Source: Fictibacillus phosphorivorans
Lineage (GTDB): Bacteria; Bacillota; Bacilli; Bacillales; Fictibacillaceae
Direction: 5' to 3'
Assembly (NCBI RefSeq): GCF_001619875.1
Contig: NZ_LRFC01000001.1
Coordinates: forward strand, 783,162-847,161
Length of the DNA stretch: 64,000 nt
This document shows positions 1-8,672 of the stretch, one piece after another. A program made the position numbers and the translations under genes. The notes below the pieces were generated by a model. The model worked only from the letters and a program-made list of their open reading frames with translations, was not told the DNA's origin and made no database searches. Each line of letters starts with the position of its first letter. The stretch's first letter is position 1.

Positions 1-777
1 AAAGTTTGGGAAGACAGCCACTTGAATGAGCTGGAAACCTTTTTTAAAGGAAAAGGGGCTAAAGTGCTGTGGAAAGATGCAGACCCTTCAGTTGGAATCG
101 GTAAAACTTTATGCGTTGAAGATCCTTCTGGTATACCCCTTGAGTTTTTTGTTGAGATGCAAAGTGTAGAGCGCTGCATTCAAAAATATGACCTTTACCG
201 CGGAGCTCGTGTACAGCGTATTGATCACATCAACTGCATGGTACCAGATGTGGAAGCGGCAGTTCAGTTCTATACAGATGAACTCGGATTTAGAGTTTCG
301 GAATATACAGCTACTGAAGATGATCGGACATGGGCAGCATGGCTTCATCGCAAACCAACTGTTCATGACGTTGCCTTTATGAACGGTGAAGGTCCTCGTC
401 TTCATCACGTAGGCTTTTGGCTATCTGACCCGATGAGCCTGATTCATTGCTGTGATGTGATGGCGAGCATGGGTTATGCAGATAATATTGAGCGCGGGCC
501 AGGACGTCATGGCTTATCGAACGCCTTCTTTTTATATGTACGTGATCCCGATGGAAATCGGATCGAACTATATAACGGGGATTATCTGACAAGTGACCCT
601 GACTTTAAACCGATCAAATGGGACATTAACGATCCGAGGCGTCAGACGTTCTGGGGACACAAAGCACCAGACAGCTGGTTTAATGAAGCAACTTCCTTCT
701 TGAATCTTGAAAAAGGTGAGCCTGTAGAGCTGAAAAGTCCTACTTTGGCGCAGCGTAAGCCTGATTTTGTGACTTGA
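1..777 (+). CDS. hpaD: 3,4-dihydroxyphenylacetate 2,3-dioxygenase, 5' end cut off by the window
   Basis: Extradiol ring-cleavage dioxygenase of the vicinal-oxygen-chelate superfamily, which opens homoprotocatechuate in 4-hydroxyphenylacetate breakdown. The frame is open from base 1 (a TTG at 22 is internal), so the N-terminal part lies outside the window; 258 residues remain. The catalytic second VOC module is complete, and the metal ligands expected of the family are visible: His in DHIN, His in LHHVGFW and Glu in RIELYNGD. The C-terminal tail with WGHKAPDSWF fits the homoprotocatechuate type rather than catechol 2,3-dioxygenase. A strong terminator follows at once, so this is the last gene of its operon. 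Fe(II) versus Mn(II) use cannot be read from the sequence. Confidence 0.85.
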   Translation, partial: KVWEDSHLNELETFFKGKGAKVLWKDADPSVGIGKTLCVEDPSGIPLEFFVEMQSVERCIQKYDLYRGARVQRIDHINCMVPDVEAAVQFYTDELGFRVSEYTATEDDRTWAAWLHRKPTVHDVAFMNGEGPRLHHVGFWLSDPMSLIHCCDVMASMGYADNIERGPGRHGLSNAFFLYVRDPDGNRIELYNGDYLTSDPDFKPIKWDINDPRRQTFWGHKAPDSWFNEATSFLNLEKGEPVELKSPTLAQRKPDFVT

Positions 778-805
778 TTAGGCGGAAAGTATAAGTAGGT
801 TAAAG

Positions 806-840
806 AAAGCTGGCTCCAAGTGTGATGGAGTCAGCTTTTT
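806..840 (+). terminator. Rho-independent terminator after hpaD
   Basis: A 13-bp stem with one G-T wobble (AAAGCTGGCTCCA against TGGAGTCAGCTTT) closes a 7-nt loop and runs into a T tract. It ends the transcription unit entering from the left. Confidence 0.85.
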
Positions 841-880
841 GATGTATTTTAGTAAGGAATGGGCATATTGGTTGAGACTT

Positions 881-958
881 GTGCTCGTTCAACGAGATTT
901 ATGCTCGTTCACGAAGCTTTATGCTCGTTCATGAAGCTTTTTGCTCACTGAAGAGCCC
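881..958. repeat. 20-bp tandem repeat, about 3.5 units, GCTCGTTC type
   Basis: Four consecutive 20-nt units begin at 881, 901, 921 and 941. The middle two differ at one base (TGCTCGTTCACGAAGCTTTA against TGCTCGTTCATGAAGCTTTT), and the outer two are more diverged. The region lies between the hpaD terminator and the 3' end of the convergent regulator gene, with no ORF. The core GCTCGTTC recurs in hairpins at 14442 and 63935. Confidence 0.8.
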
Positions 959-993
959 CATCCAAGATTTACAAGCGAACCGCTAAAAAATCT

Positions 994-3063
994 TCATACC
1001 AATTCACTTTTAACAAAAACTAGTCCGCTCTCGGTCAGCCGCGTTCCTTTCCGTCCTTTTGCTTTCACGATGTACCCTTTCCGCTCTAGGAGATCTAAGC
1101 GCAGCCTGATTTGAGCTTCAGACAGCGTTACGCCTTTTGATTCCAATTCCTTCAATAAACTTTTCCGGCTAGATGCTTTACCAGTAATATGGTTGTGATA
1201 GATACACTCCATAAGTGTTGCCTCTTCATTTGGTGCGATAAGCGGCAATTCCTCTGTGGTCGCTGCTATCTCTTGCATCGCCTCTCTCTCTAATGACTCC
1301 TTAAAGCTTCTTATTCTCATCACTTCCTGAGGTAGATCTGATACGGTTATCCTCTCTCCGTCACATACGGCAAGCATATATTCAATGGCATTCTTCAATT
1401 CTCGAACATTCCCTGACCAGGAACGGTTTATAAGATGACCAATCACTTCGTTGTCCACTTTCATTTTTTTAGTTGAACGCATCGAAAAAAAATGATTGAG
1501 TAATAGTGGGATATCGCCTTTCCGCTCACGCAGTGCAGGGATTTTTAAATAAAGAACGTTTAACCGGTGATACAGGTCTTCACGGAATAAACCTTGTTTA
1601 ATGTCGGATGCTAAATCTTTGTTCGTTGCAGAAATAACTCTTACGTCAATTGGGAGGACGCGTGTTCCTCCAACTCTCCTCAGTTCTTTTTCCTGGAGAA
1701 CCCGAAGGAGACGTGTTTGAAGTTTGACGCTAATGTCTCCAATTTCATCAAGGAAAATGGTGCCGCCTTCTGCTTGTTCGAAGAGCCCTTGTTTTCCGCC
1801 TTTTTTGGCACCCGTAAAAGCGCCTTCTTCATATCCAAAAAGTTCACTCTCCAATAGATCCTCTGAAAGAGCAGAACAGTTTACTGCTAAGAACGGTCCG
1901 TTTCTTCTGCCTGATTCGTTATGAATGGAACTTGCAAAAAGTTCCTTTCCAGTGCCGCTTTCGCCTTGTATGAGGAGAGAAAGATCTGTTGCAGCAAGCT
2001 TCTTTGCAATATTTTTTGTTCGGACGATCTCTTCGGAATTGCCGATAATATCGCTAAAGAAATATTTCCCGATATAACCTTTTCGTTTTAGTTCATGTCG
2101 TGCCGCTTTCTCCATTGAGATCGTTGTACTTGTATTCTTAAATGTAGCAATCATCGTGTTATCTGCGGGCAATGTAAATCGGTGAACCATTACATTCGTA
2201 TCATGAATTGTGAAAAATTGGTCAGATTCTTCGTTTTCCGTAGCGATCAAAAAATGTAGCAATTCTTTATCTCTAATAATTTGTCTAATATTTTTGCCTA
2301 CGGCTTGTTTTGAAGCGGTTGAAAATATGTTCTCCAGTTCTTCGTTAAATACGGTAATCTTTCCCGTATGATCAAATGATAGAATACCATCATTTACACC
2401 ATTTAATACTTTGTCCAAATGTTCGTTAAGTTGAAGGGCCTTTTGGTTAGCGAGTGCAAGTTTCTTGGACAGCTGTATAATTTTTTCTGTAAACCGCTCA
2501 GAAATGCCTGTTGCACGGTCATCTAAGACATCAAGTTCGCTCAAAATCTCTGTTATAGTAGTAATGTCAATTAGGCGTACGCCAATATTAATGATTTTCT
2601 TAACCTCTTTCGGCACGAGATGCATCTCGCCAGGTGTCACAGCGATATCTGCATATTGATACTGAGGAATCCCTGGGTAATAGGGAAGGTAGTTTAAGTG
2701 ATCGATGCCTAGATGTATGAGAGTTTGTACGGATTGTTCGACGGTTTGTGGAAAGTCATTCACATACATAACATCTGTACCTTCTGGCAGTTGCAGAAGC
2801 TGGTCCATATATTCGTAGTTGACGGTACGCCTTGCAGTAATCACTTTACATGAGTCACTCAAGCAGTGAGCTACCTCCCGTTTTATCAGATAAGATGAAA
2901 GAATAACAATTTCATTCTCTAAAAGTGAAGGGAGCATTTCTTCGGAAGAATAACTTCTAATATGAAAAAAATCACCTAAGATGGATTGAAGTTGATGTGA
3001 TAGTGCAATACGTGTTTCTTTTGTGCCTGCTAATAAAACAATCTGTTTTTGGTTCTCCATCAT
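994..3063 (-). CDS. Sigma-54-dependent transcriptional activator
   Basis: Bacterial enhancer-binding protein, 689 aa. Residues 1-200 form an N-terminal sensor region I cannot assign with certainty. A PAS domain follows (about 210-310), then an AAA+ domain (about 335-565) with Walker A GESGTGKE, the sigma-54-contacting loop GAFTGA near residue 414, and Walker B TIFLDEIGD. These make it a genuine sigma-54 activator. The C-terminus (about 615-689) does not look like the usual Fis helix-turn-helix but like a winged helix. The start is the ATG-ATG behind AGAAGGTG. The gene is divergent from the yfcC-iadA operon, which carries a -24/-12 promoter, so it is the likely activator of that operon; the ligand may be a peptide or amino acid (inference). 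Confidence 0.9.
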   Translation of the reverse strand: MMENQKQIVLLAGTKETRIALSHQLQSILGDFFHIRSYSSEEMLPSLLENEIVILSSYLIKREVAHCLSDSCKVITARRTVNYEYMDQLLQLPEGTDVMYVNDFPQTVEQSVQTLIHLGIDHLNYLPYYPGIPQYQYADIAVTPGEMHLVPKEVKKIINIGVRLIDITTITEILSELDVLDDRATGISERFTEKIIQLSKKLALANQKALQLNEHLDKVLNGVNDGILSFDHTGKITVFNEELENIFSTASKQAVGKNIRQIIRDKELLHFLIATENEESDQFFTIHDTNVMVHRFTLPADNTMIATFKNTSTTISMEKAARHELKRKGYIGKYFFSDIIGNSEEIVRTKNIAKKLAATDLSLLIQGESGTGKELFASSIHNESGRRNGPFLAVNCSALSEDLLESELFGYEEGAFTGAKKGGKQGLFEQAEGGTIFLDEIGDISVKLQTRLLRVLQEKELRRVGGTRVLPIDVRVISATNKDLASDIKQGLFREDLYHRLNVLYLKIPALRERKGDIPLLLNHFFSMRSTKKMKVDNEVIGHLINRSWSGNVRELKNAIEYMLAVCDGERITVSDLPQEVMRIRSFKESLEREAMQEIAATTEELPLIAPNEEATLMECIYHNHITGKASSRKSLLKELESKGVTLSEAQIRLRLDLLERKGYIVKAKGRKGTRLTESGLVFVKSELV

Positions 3064-3182
3064 CTACACCTTCTTTTAATGGTTTCTTTTAGGTCGTTAA
3101 TTGGCTATAAAACTATTATCTTATAAACATCCAATTTATGAAACAATATCTTTAAAAACCTTTTACACAGGGCGACTGAATC

Positions 3183-3200
3183 TTGGCATAATTCTTGCAA
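3183..3200 (+). promoter_or_regulatory. Sigma-54 (SigL) -24/-12 promoter
   Basis: TTGGCATAATTCTTGCAA holds the invariant GG (3185-3186) and GC (3197-3198) in the required 12-nt register, matching TGGCAC-N5-TTGCA at nearly every position. The predicted start of transcription is near 3210. An AT-rich imperfect dyad (TATAA 3106-3110, TTATA 3121-3125), 60-80 bp upstream, is a weak candidate activator site. Confidence 0.88.
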
Positions 3201-3237
3201 TTAATAAAAGGTGAAATACAGAAGAGGGGGAGTTAAC

Positions 3238-4740
3238 GTGAATAAGAAAAAAGGATTTACAATGCCGGATACCTTTGTAATCGTGTTTTTCGTTGTAGCA
3301 TTAATGGCGTTATTGACGTATGTCATTCCGGCGGGTCAATTTGAAACAAAAGAAACGACCTATACGCAAGGTGGGGAAGAGCAGACTAAAACAGTACTTG
3401 TTCCTGACAGCTTTTCGTATGTAAAAGGGGAAGACGGTGAACCGGCTACTCAAGGTGTTAGCTTGTTTGAAGAAGGTGGCGGTGCCGGTTTCTTGAACTA
3501 TATCTTTGAAGGCTTAGTAACTGGGGATAAGTGGGGATCAGCAGTAGGGGTTGTGGCGTTTATCCTTATTATCGGTGGCGCATTCGGAATTATTATGAAG
3601 ACGCGTGCGATAGAAGATAGTATTTTAAAGATGATTGACCGTACGAAAGGGAAAGAAGTCCTTATTATTCCGATCATGTTCTTGTTATTCTCTTTAGGTG
3701 GAGCGGTTTTTGGTATGGGTGAAGAAGCCATTGCGTTTGCGATGATTCTTGTGCCAGTCGTAATTGCTCTTGGCTATGATGCGATTACAGCAGTTATGAT
3801 TACGTATGTTGCTACACAGATTGGATTTGCAACATCCTGGATGAATCCATTTGGTGTAGCGATCGCTCAAGGGATTGCTGGAGTTCCTGTACTGTCAGGT
3901 GCACCATTCCGTATTGGGATGTGGGCATTCTTTACATTAATAGGTATTATTTATACATGGATCTACGCTTCTAGAATTAGAAAAGATCCTAAACGTTCAT
4001 TATCTTATGAATCCGATGCATACTTCCGCGAAGATTTTAAACAATCGGATATTAAAGCGAACTTCGGTACAGGACATATCCTTATCCTATTAACTATATT
4101 AGCTGGGGTAATCTGGATTGTATGGGGCGTTGTTGAAAGAGCATATTACATTCCTGAAATTGCAACTCAATTTTTCACAATCGGATTAGTAGCGGGTATA
4201 ATTGGAGTAATCTTCAAATTAAATAACATGACAGTAAACGGTATATCTGATGGTTTCAAGCAAGGAGCTAGAGATATTCTTCCTGCAGCCCTCATTGTGG
4301 GTATGGCAAAAGGGGTTATCATCATGTTAGGTGGAGACAATCCAGCTGAACCATCCGTTTTAAACACAATGCTTAATGCCGCAGGCGGTCTGGTTTCAGA
4401 TGTTCCTGTAGCCGTTTCGGCATGGATCATGTATGTATTCCAAGCCGTGTTCAATTTCTTTATCGTTTCAGGTTCCGGTCAAGCTGCCCTTACTATGCCG
4501 TTAATGTCTCCACTTGCTGACATGGCAGGTGTTACTCGACAAGTGGCCGTTCTAGCATTTCAGCTTGGTGACGGATTTACAAACATGATTGTACCGACTT
4601 CAGGGGCATTGATGGGTACCTTGGGTGCGGCACGTATCGAGTGGTCCAAATGGTTCAAATTCCAGATTAAGTTTCAGCTATTGTTGTTTATTTTAGCCTC
4701 TATTGTAATCGTTACAGCAGTACTTATTGGTTTTAAATAA
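3238..4740 (+). CDS. yfcC: YfcC family membrane carrier, probable amino acid or dipeptide transporter
   Basis: Integral membrane protein of 500 aa with about 12 hydrophobic helices, of the YfcC/DcuC-like ion-transporter group. Recognisable stretches are the N-terminal FTMPDTFVIVFFVVALM helix ending in YVIPAGQF, GMGEEAIAFAMI, and the C-terminal GFTNMIVPTSGALMGTLG. The GTG at 3238 is preferred: AGAGGGGG at 3223-3230 is correctly spaced, whereas the in-frame GTG at 3211 would sit on the predicted transcription start and have no binding site. It is followed 32 nt later by iadA, so it probably brings in substrate for that peptidase. Substrate specificity is inferred from the neighbour only. Confidence 0.85.
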   Translation: MNKKKGFTMPDTFVIVFFVVALMALLTYVIPAGQFETKETTYTQGGEEQTKTVLVPDSFSYVKGEDGEPATQGVSLFEEGGGAGFLNYIFEGLVTGDKWGSAVGVVAFILIIGGAFGIIMKTRAIEDSILKMIDRTKGKEVLIIPIMFLLFSLGGAVFGMGEEAIAFAMILVPVVIALGYDAITAVMITYVATQIGFATSWMNPFGVAIAQGIAGVPVLSGAPFRIGMWAFFTLIGIIYTWIYASRIRKDPKRSLSYESDAYFREDFKQSDIKANFGTGHILILLTILAGVIWIVWGVVERAYYIPEIATQFFTIGLVAGIIGVIFKLNNMTVNGISDGFKQGARDILPAALIVGMAKGVIIMLGGDNPAEPSVLNTMLNAAGGLVSDVPVAVSAWIMYVFQAVFNFFIVSGSGQAALTMPLMSPLADMAGVTRQVAVLAFQLGDGFTNMIVPTSGALMGTLGAARIEWSKWFKFQIKFQLLLFILASIVIVTAVLIGFK

Positions 4741-4772
4741 TCTATCTTTGAAAAAATAAAGGAATGATTCAC

Positions 4773-5945
4773 ATGTTTACACTTATAAAAGGCGGTGAGG
4801 TATACGCGCCTCATTATCTCGGTAAAAAGGATATTCTATTAGCTGCCGGGAAGATCGCAAGCATCTCTGAAGGTATTGAATGGCCTGCAACAGCTATTGA
4901 TATCCATGTTATTGATGCATCAGGAAAAATAGTGACCCCAGGCTTTATTGATGCTCATGTTCATATAACTGGAGGCGGTGGAGAAGGCGGATATAAAACG
5001 AGGACTCCTGAAATCTATTTGTCAGATGTTACGAAAGCAGGTGTGACAACGATTGTTGGTGTCATTGGGACGGACGGGATAGCGCGTACAATGACCAGCT
5101 TAATCGCAAAAGCAAAGGCGTTAAAAGAAGAAGGGATCTCATGTTATGTTCACACTGGGTCTTATCAAGTACCGGTTAAAACATTAACTGGCAATATTGA
5201 AACAGATATAATGATGGTTGATGAGATCATTGGTGTGGGGGAAATTGCGATTGCTGATCATCGTTCAAGCCAGCCGGAAGCTTCCGAACTGGCCAGGCTC
5301 GCTTCACAAGCAAGAGTTGCTGGCATGCTTTCAGGAAAAGCAGGTGTTGTAAACATCCACCTTGGCGATAGCAAACGGATGTTATCTTTAATTGAGGAAG
5401 TTGTGGAAACAACAGATCTGCCTATTTCTCAATTTTACCCAACGCATATTAACCGGAATTCCTATTTGTTTGAAGCGGGGATTGAATATGCAAAAAAAGG
5501 CGGCGTCGTAGATTTTACAACAAGTACGACAAAGCAATTTTTAGAAGAAGGCGAAGTTAAATGCAGCATCGGCCTTAAAAGAATGCTTGATGCAGGGGTC
5601 GCTATTGAACAAATAACATTTACATCAGACGCACAAGGAAGTTTGCCTGCGTTTAATGAATTTGGCGAATTTACGGGACTGCGTATCGGTAAAGTGAATT
5701 CCCTGTATGGTGAAGTGAAAGATGCCGTTAAGACGGAAGGTGTTCCTCTTCAAACAGCACTTCAGACAATCACTTCTAATCCAGCTCGTGTTTTGAAGCT
5801 GAAGCAAAAAGGAAGACTGCAAGAAGGTCTGGATGCTGATCTTGTTCTGCTAAACCAAGACCTAAGCATAGATTCTGTTATTGCGTTAGGACAAGTAATG
5901 ATACAAGACGGAGAAGCCGTGATCAAGGGAACATTTGAAGAGTAA
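4773..5945 (+). CDS. iadA: Isoaspartyl dipeptidase (beta-aspartyl-peptidase)
   Basis: Zinc metallohydrolase of the amidohydrolase superfamily that splits beta-aspartyl dipeptides arising from isomerised Asn/Asp residues. The 390-aa product starts with an amidohydrolase beta sandwich, followed by the metal motif GFIDAHVHITGGGGEGGY, the lysine region YQVPVKTLTGNI, the histidines in VNIHLGD and FYPTHINRN, and the aspartate in FTSDAQGS. ATG 4773 is chosen over ATG 4764 because AAAGGA (4758-4763) directly abuts the first ATG but is 9 nt from the second. It is second in the sigma-54 operon with yfcC; together they suggest inducible use of isoaspartyl peptides as nitrogen source. Confidence 0.92.
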   Translation: MFTLIKGGEVYAPHYLGKKDILLAAGKIASISEGIEWPATAIDIHVIDASGKIVTPGFIDAHVHITGGGGEGGYKTRTPEIYLSDVTKAGVTTIVGVIGTDGIARTMTSLIAKAKALKEEGISCYVHTGSYQVPVKTLTGNIETDIMMVDEIIGVGEIAIADHRSSQPEASELARLASQARVAGMLSGKAGVVNIHLGDSKRMLSLIEEVVETTDLPISQFYPTHINRNSYLFEAGIEYAKKGGVVDFTTSTTKQFLEEGEVKCSIGLKRMLDAGVAIEQITFTSDAQGSLPAFNEFGEFTGLRIGKVNSLYGEVKDAVKTEGVPLQTALQTITSNPARVLKLKQKGRLQEGLDADLVLLNQDLSIDSVIALGQVMIQDGEAVIKGTFEE

Positions 5946-5976
5946 AGGAAGCTGATTTTCAGCTTCCTTTTCACTT
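5944..5976 (+). terminator. Terminator of the yfcC-iadA operon
   Basis: A perfect 12-bp stem (AAAGGAAGCTGA with TCAGCTTCCTTT), a 3-nt loop and T-rich tail start inside the iadA stop codon. Confidence 0.9.
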
Positions 5977-6043
5977 TTAAGTTAAGAAATATATGGTAAA
6001 ATAAATAGCATACATATTTTAAACAATTAAAGGTGGGGATCAC

Positions 6044-6499
6044 ATGGCGAAACAGGAAATACCAACAACGTTAAGTCCTGAATTGTTTGAACACCTGCAA
6101 GGCGAGCAACTCGTATTATTAGGAACGGTAGATGCAGCAACGAAAGCACCATCCATTAACGCAATTTCCTGGGTAAAAAGTTTGTCAGATGAAAAAATTA
6201 GATTTACTGTTACGAACAATTCCCGCATCGTAACGAATATCCAGGATAACCCGAATGTCGTCCTCACGGTTGTTGGTCTAGAAACCGTGTATTCCATTAA
6301 CGGAAAAGCAAATATTCTTGAATTTGCAATGGAAGGCGTGCCTCTTAAGCTTGCAAAGATTGAAGTTGATATTGAGCATGTATTTGAAAGTATGTTCTGG
6401 GGTGCAAAGATCGTTCAAGAACCTGTTTACGAAAAAACATATAATGAAAAGAAAGCAAAAGAGCTAGACGTGCAAGTATATAAAGCTTTAATGAAATAA
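6044..6499 (+). CDS. Pyridoxamine 5'-phosphate oxidase-like flavin-binding protein
   Basis: A 151-aa protein with the split-barrel fold of the PNPOx-like family: LVLLGTVDAATKAPSINAISWV then IRFTVTNNSRIVTNIQDNPNVVLTV. Such small proteins bind FMN, F420 or haem and the true reaction is usually unknown; it is too short and diverged to be PdxH. The start ATG follows AAAGGTGGGGAT. It has its own terminator, so it is monocistronic. No functional clue comes from the neighbours. Confidence 0.7.
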   Translation: MAKQEIPTTLSPELFEHLQGEQLVLLGTVDAATKAPSINAISWVKSLSDEKIRFTVTNNSRIVTNIQDNPNVVLTVVGLETVYSINGKANILEFAMEGVPLKLAKIEVDIEHVFESMFWGAKIVQEPVYEKTYNEKKAKELDVQVYKALMK

Positions 6500-6542
6500 A
6501 GTTAGCATCTAACAACGAAGAAAAACTGCAGACTGATTGTTG

Positions 6543-6576
6543 AAACCGTCAAACACTTAGTGATGACGGTTTTTGT
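6543..6576 (+). terminator. Rho-independent terminator
   Basis: AAACCGTC pairs with GACGGTTT across a 14-nt loop, followed by TTTTG TTT. It ends the PNPOx-like gene. Confidence 0.75.
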
Positions 6577-6640
6577 TTATCAAATTTACTAGTTAACGTA
6601 CATTTTTATTAAACGGCAACAAAGAAAAGGAGGATTCACG

Positions 6641-7027
6641 ATGACCATAACATGGCGCTTATTACTTTTTTCTGGTCTGATTTCTTTAATAATCGGAATT
6701 GTAAATGTAACAAGTTTGTTAGAGGTTAGATCAGATGGGTTAAATGTTTGGGGCTACATTCTGCTTTTCTGGGGAATCGCTGCCATTATGAGTGCACTCA
6801 ACCAATTCAAATACAATGCGCTAATTAAAGTTTTAGCAGCGGCAGGTATTTTACTTAACGGTTCACAGGGAATCTATTCTTTCCTTTTCCCTGGAAATGT
6901 GGGGGCAGGAGAGATGAACAGCAGTAGTGTTTTGTATGCATTAGCGTCCTTCGTAGCCGCTTTATGCTGCATGATGATTATTGGTAAGAGGATAGAAGAT
7001 ACCCCTTCAAAATCAGTCAGTAAATAG
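6641..7027 (+). CDS. Small four-helix membrane protein of unknown function
   Basis: A 128-aa protein with four predicted transmembrane segments (about residues 5-27, 38-53, 61-80 and 97-115) and a short charged C-terminal tail. I do not recognise a family. AAGGAGGATTCACG precedes the ATG, so the start is firm. It stands alone between a terminator and the TVP38-type gene 120 nt downstream, with which it might be co-transcribed. Confidence 0.7.
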   Translation: MTITWRLLLFSGLISLIIGIVNVTSLLEVRSDGLNVWGYILLFWGIAAIMSALNQFKYNALIKVLAAAGILLNGSQGIYSFLFPGNVGAGEMNSSSVLYALASFVAALCCMMIIGKRIEDTPSKSVSK

Positions 7028-7149
7028 TGAGCTTTTCTTTCTTTGTGATAAAATTAGAAAACTAACTTTTTATTTTTTAGGGGAGTTTGTTTTAAACAAG
7101 TTAACAGTGGCAACGATGAGGATATGAGGAAGAGAAGGGTGAACGATTG

Positions 7150-7755
7150 ATGGACTGGAGAAATTGGGAACGCTATTTTACTGAAAAAAAAATACTACAG
7201 CTGCTTGATCAATATGAGGACCTTGGTTTTTTGCCGGGAGTGCTTCTGCCAATGCTTGAATCCTTCTTGCCAATTCTGCCTCTTTTTATTTTTGTAGCAG
7301 GAAATGCTGCTGCATATGGATTTTGGTTAGGATTTCTTTATTCGTGGATAGGGGTATGTACGGGGTCTATCATCGTTTTTATGCTTGTCCGAAAATTTGG
7401 CCAAAAAAAATTCCTGGATTTTTTGAACAGACACACGAACACAACTCGGATGCTAAATTGGGTGGAGCGGCACGGTTTTGGAATGCTGTTTCTTATTTAT
7501 TGTTTTCCGTTTACACCATCTGCATTAGTAAACGTTGTTGGCGGCCTTTCGAGAATTAATACGAAGACATTTTTGCTAGCTTTAGCTCTCGGGAAATTAG
7601 TTATGATCGCCATTGTTTCCTTTATCGGATATGACTTTGTTGACGTGTTAAAAAGTCCCCTTAAGCTCGGATTGATTTTGTTTGGCATATTCGTGCTATG
7701 GTTGGGCGGTAAAGTGGTAGAATCAAGACTAAAAAAATCAGAGCATCGGGCATAG
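7150..7755 (+). CDS. TVP38/TMEM64 (DedA-like) family membrane protein
   Basis: A 201-aa integral membrane protein of the TVP38/TMEM64/DedA superfamily, whose members act in lipid scrambling and envelope homeostasis. The hallmarks are GVLLPMLESFLPILPL near the N-terminus, a central stretch of small residues (GNAAAYGFWLGFLYSW), and the re-entrant motif FPFTPSALVNVVGGLS. ATG 7150 is preceded in frame by TTG 7147; the AGAAGGG site serves either. Its terminator overlaps the stop codon. Confidence 0.85.
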   Translation: MDWRNWERYFTEKKILQLLDQYEDLGFLPGVLLPMLESFLPILPLFIFVAGNAAAYGFWLGFLYSWIGVCTGSIIVFMLVRKFGQKKFLDFLNRHTNTTRMLNWVERHGFGMLFLIYCFPFTPSALVNVVGGLSRINTKTFLLALALGKLVMIAIVSFIGYDFVDVLKSPLKLGLILFGIFVLWLGGKVVESRLKKSEHRA

Positions 7756-7784
7756 ATTCATTGCTCGATGCTTGTTTCTTTTCC
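7742..7784 (+). terminator. Terminator overlapping the TVP38 gene stop
   Basis: AGCATCG (7742-7748) pairs with CGATGCT (7766-7772), with an additional GCA/TGC helix inside, followed by TTGTTTCTTTT. Confidence 0.7.
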
Positions 7785-7852
7785 AATTAACCCGTTTCAC
7801 GAACCTCTTTGGACTGGAATATAGATAACAAAGAGGAAGGGGAGAATTCGGG

Positions 7853-8602
7853 TTGATAAAGCTTAAATCAAATAAACAGATTGAGAAGATGGGAGAGGCA
7901 GGAAAGCTCCTGGCATCCTGTCATCAAGCATTAAAAAAATTAGTAAAACCGGGAATAACTACTTTGGAACTTGATCAATTTGTAGAAAATTTTTTATTGG
8001 AGCGTGGTGCTACACCTGCTCAAAAAGGCTATATGGGATATCAGTATGCAACATGTGCCTCTGTTAATCACGAGGTATGTCACGGGCTTCCTAATAAGAA
8101 AGTGCTGAAAAATGGAGATATCATCACGATCGATTTTGTAGTGGATCTAAATGGCTGGCTCGCGGATTCAGCTTGGTCATATGGAGTTGGAACCATCTCG
8201 AAAGAATCTCAACGGTTGTTGGATACAGCAAAAAAAGCATTATATAAAGGAATCGATCAAGCGCAAGTTGGCAACAGATTGGGAGATATTGGTTATGCGA
8301 TTCAGTCTTATGCTGAGAAAAAGGGTTATTCTATCGTAAAAGAATTTATTGGGCATGGTATTGGACGCCGTATCCATGAAGATCCTCAAGTACATCATAT
8401 TGGAGAACGAAGTACAGGAACAACGCTCAAAGAGGGAATGGTTATTACGATAGAACCCATATTAAATGTAGGTATGCCTTATATAACCATGAAATCTGAT
8501 GGATGGACTGCAATTACCTTCGACGGGAGTTTATCTGCTCAATATGAGCATACTGTTGCGATTACAAAAGAGGGGCCAATTATTTTAACAGAACAAGCTT
8601 AA
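7853..8602 (+). CDS. map: Methionine aminopeptidase, type I
   Basis: Removes the initiator methionine from nascent proteins. This 249-aa protein shows the five dinuclear-metal ligands of the pita-bread fold: Asp in TIDFVV, Asp in ADSAW, His in GHGIGRRIHE, Glu in TIEPIL and Glu in QYEHTVAI, plus the substrate His in VNHEVCHGLP. The TTG start is supported by GAGGAAGGGGAG at 7832-7843, 9 nt away. It is monocistronic and away from the ribosomal protein operon that houses the main map gene in bacilli, so this is probably the second, MapB/YflG-like enzyme (inference). Confidence 0.92.
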   Translation: MIKLKSNKQIEKMGEAGKLLASCHQALKKLVKPGITTLELDQFVENFLLERGATPAQKGYMGYQYATCASVNHEVCHGLPNKKVLKNGDIITIDFVVDLNGWLADSAWSYGVGTISKESQRLLDTAKKALYKGIDQAQVGNRLGDIGYAIQSYAEKKGYSIVKEFIGHGIGRRIHEDPQVHHIGERSTGTTLKEGMVITIEPILNVGMPYITMKSDGWTAITFDGSLSAQYEHTVAITKEGPIILTEQA

Positions 8603-8612
8603 AAGATTTTTT

Positions 8613-8650
8613 GCCGCATATTCTTTATTAAGAAAGCGGTAAATTTTTTT
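8613..8650 (+). terminator. Probable terminator after map
   Basis: An interrupted hairpin (GCCGC..TTCTT TATT AAGAA..GCGGT) is followed by AAATTTTTTT. The stem has internal mismatches, so it is weaker than the others. Confidence 0.6.
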
Positions 8651-8672
8651 GGGTATAAGGTTATTTTTTTAA

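Noticed and set aside
109..408. Minus-strand ORF inside hpaD
   Set aside because: Shadow frame with biased composition, no ribosome binding site and complete overlap with a recognised enzyme gene; the same holds for most other long frames antisense to addB, addA, sbcC and the ger genes.
881..958. Regular 20-bp repeats as a CRISPR array
   Set aside because: Units are contiguous with no spacers between repeats, and no cas genes are in the window.
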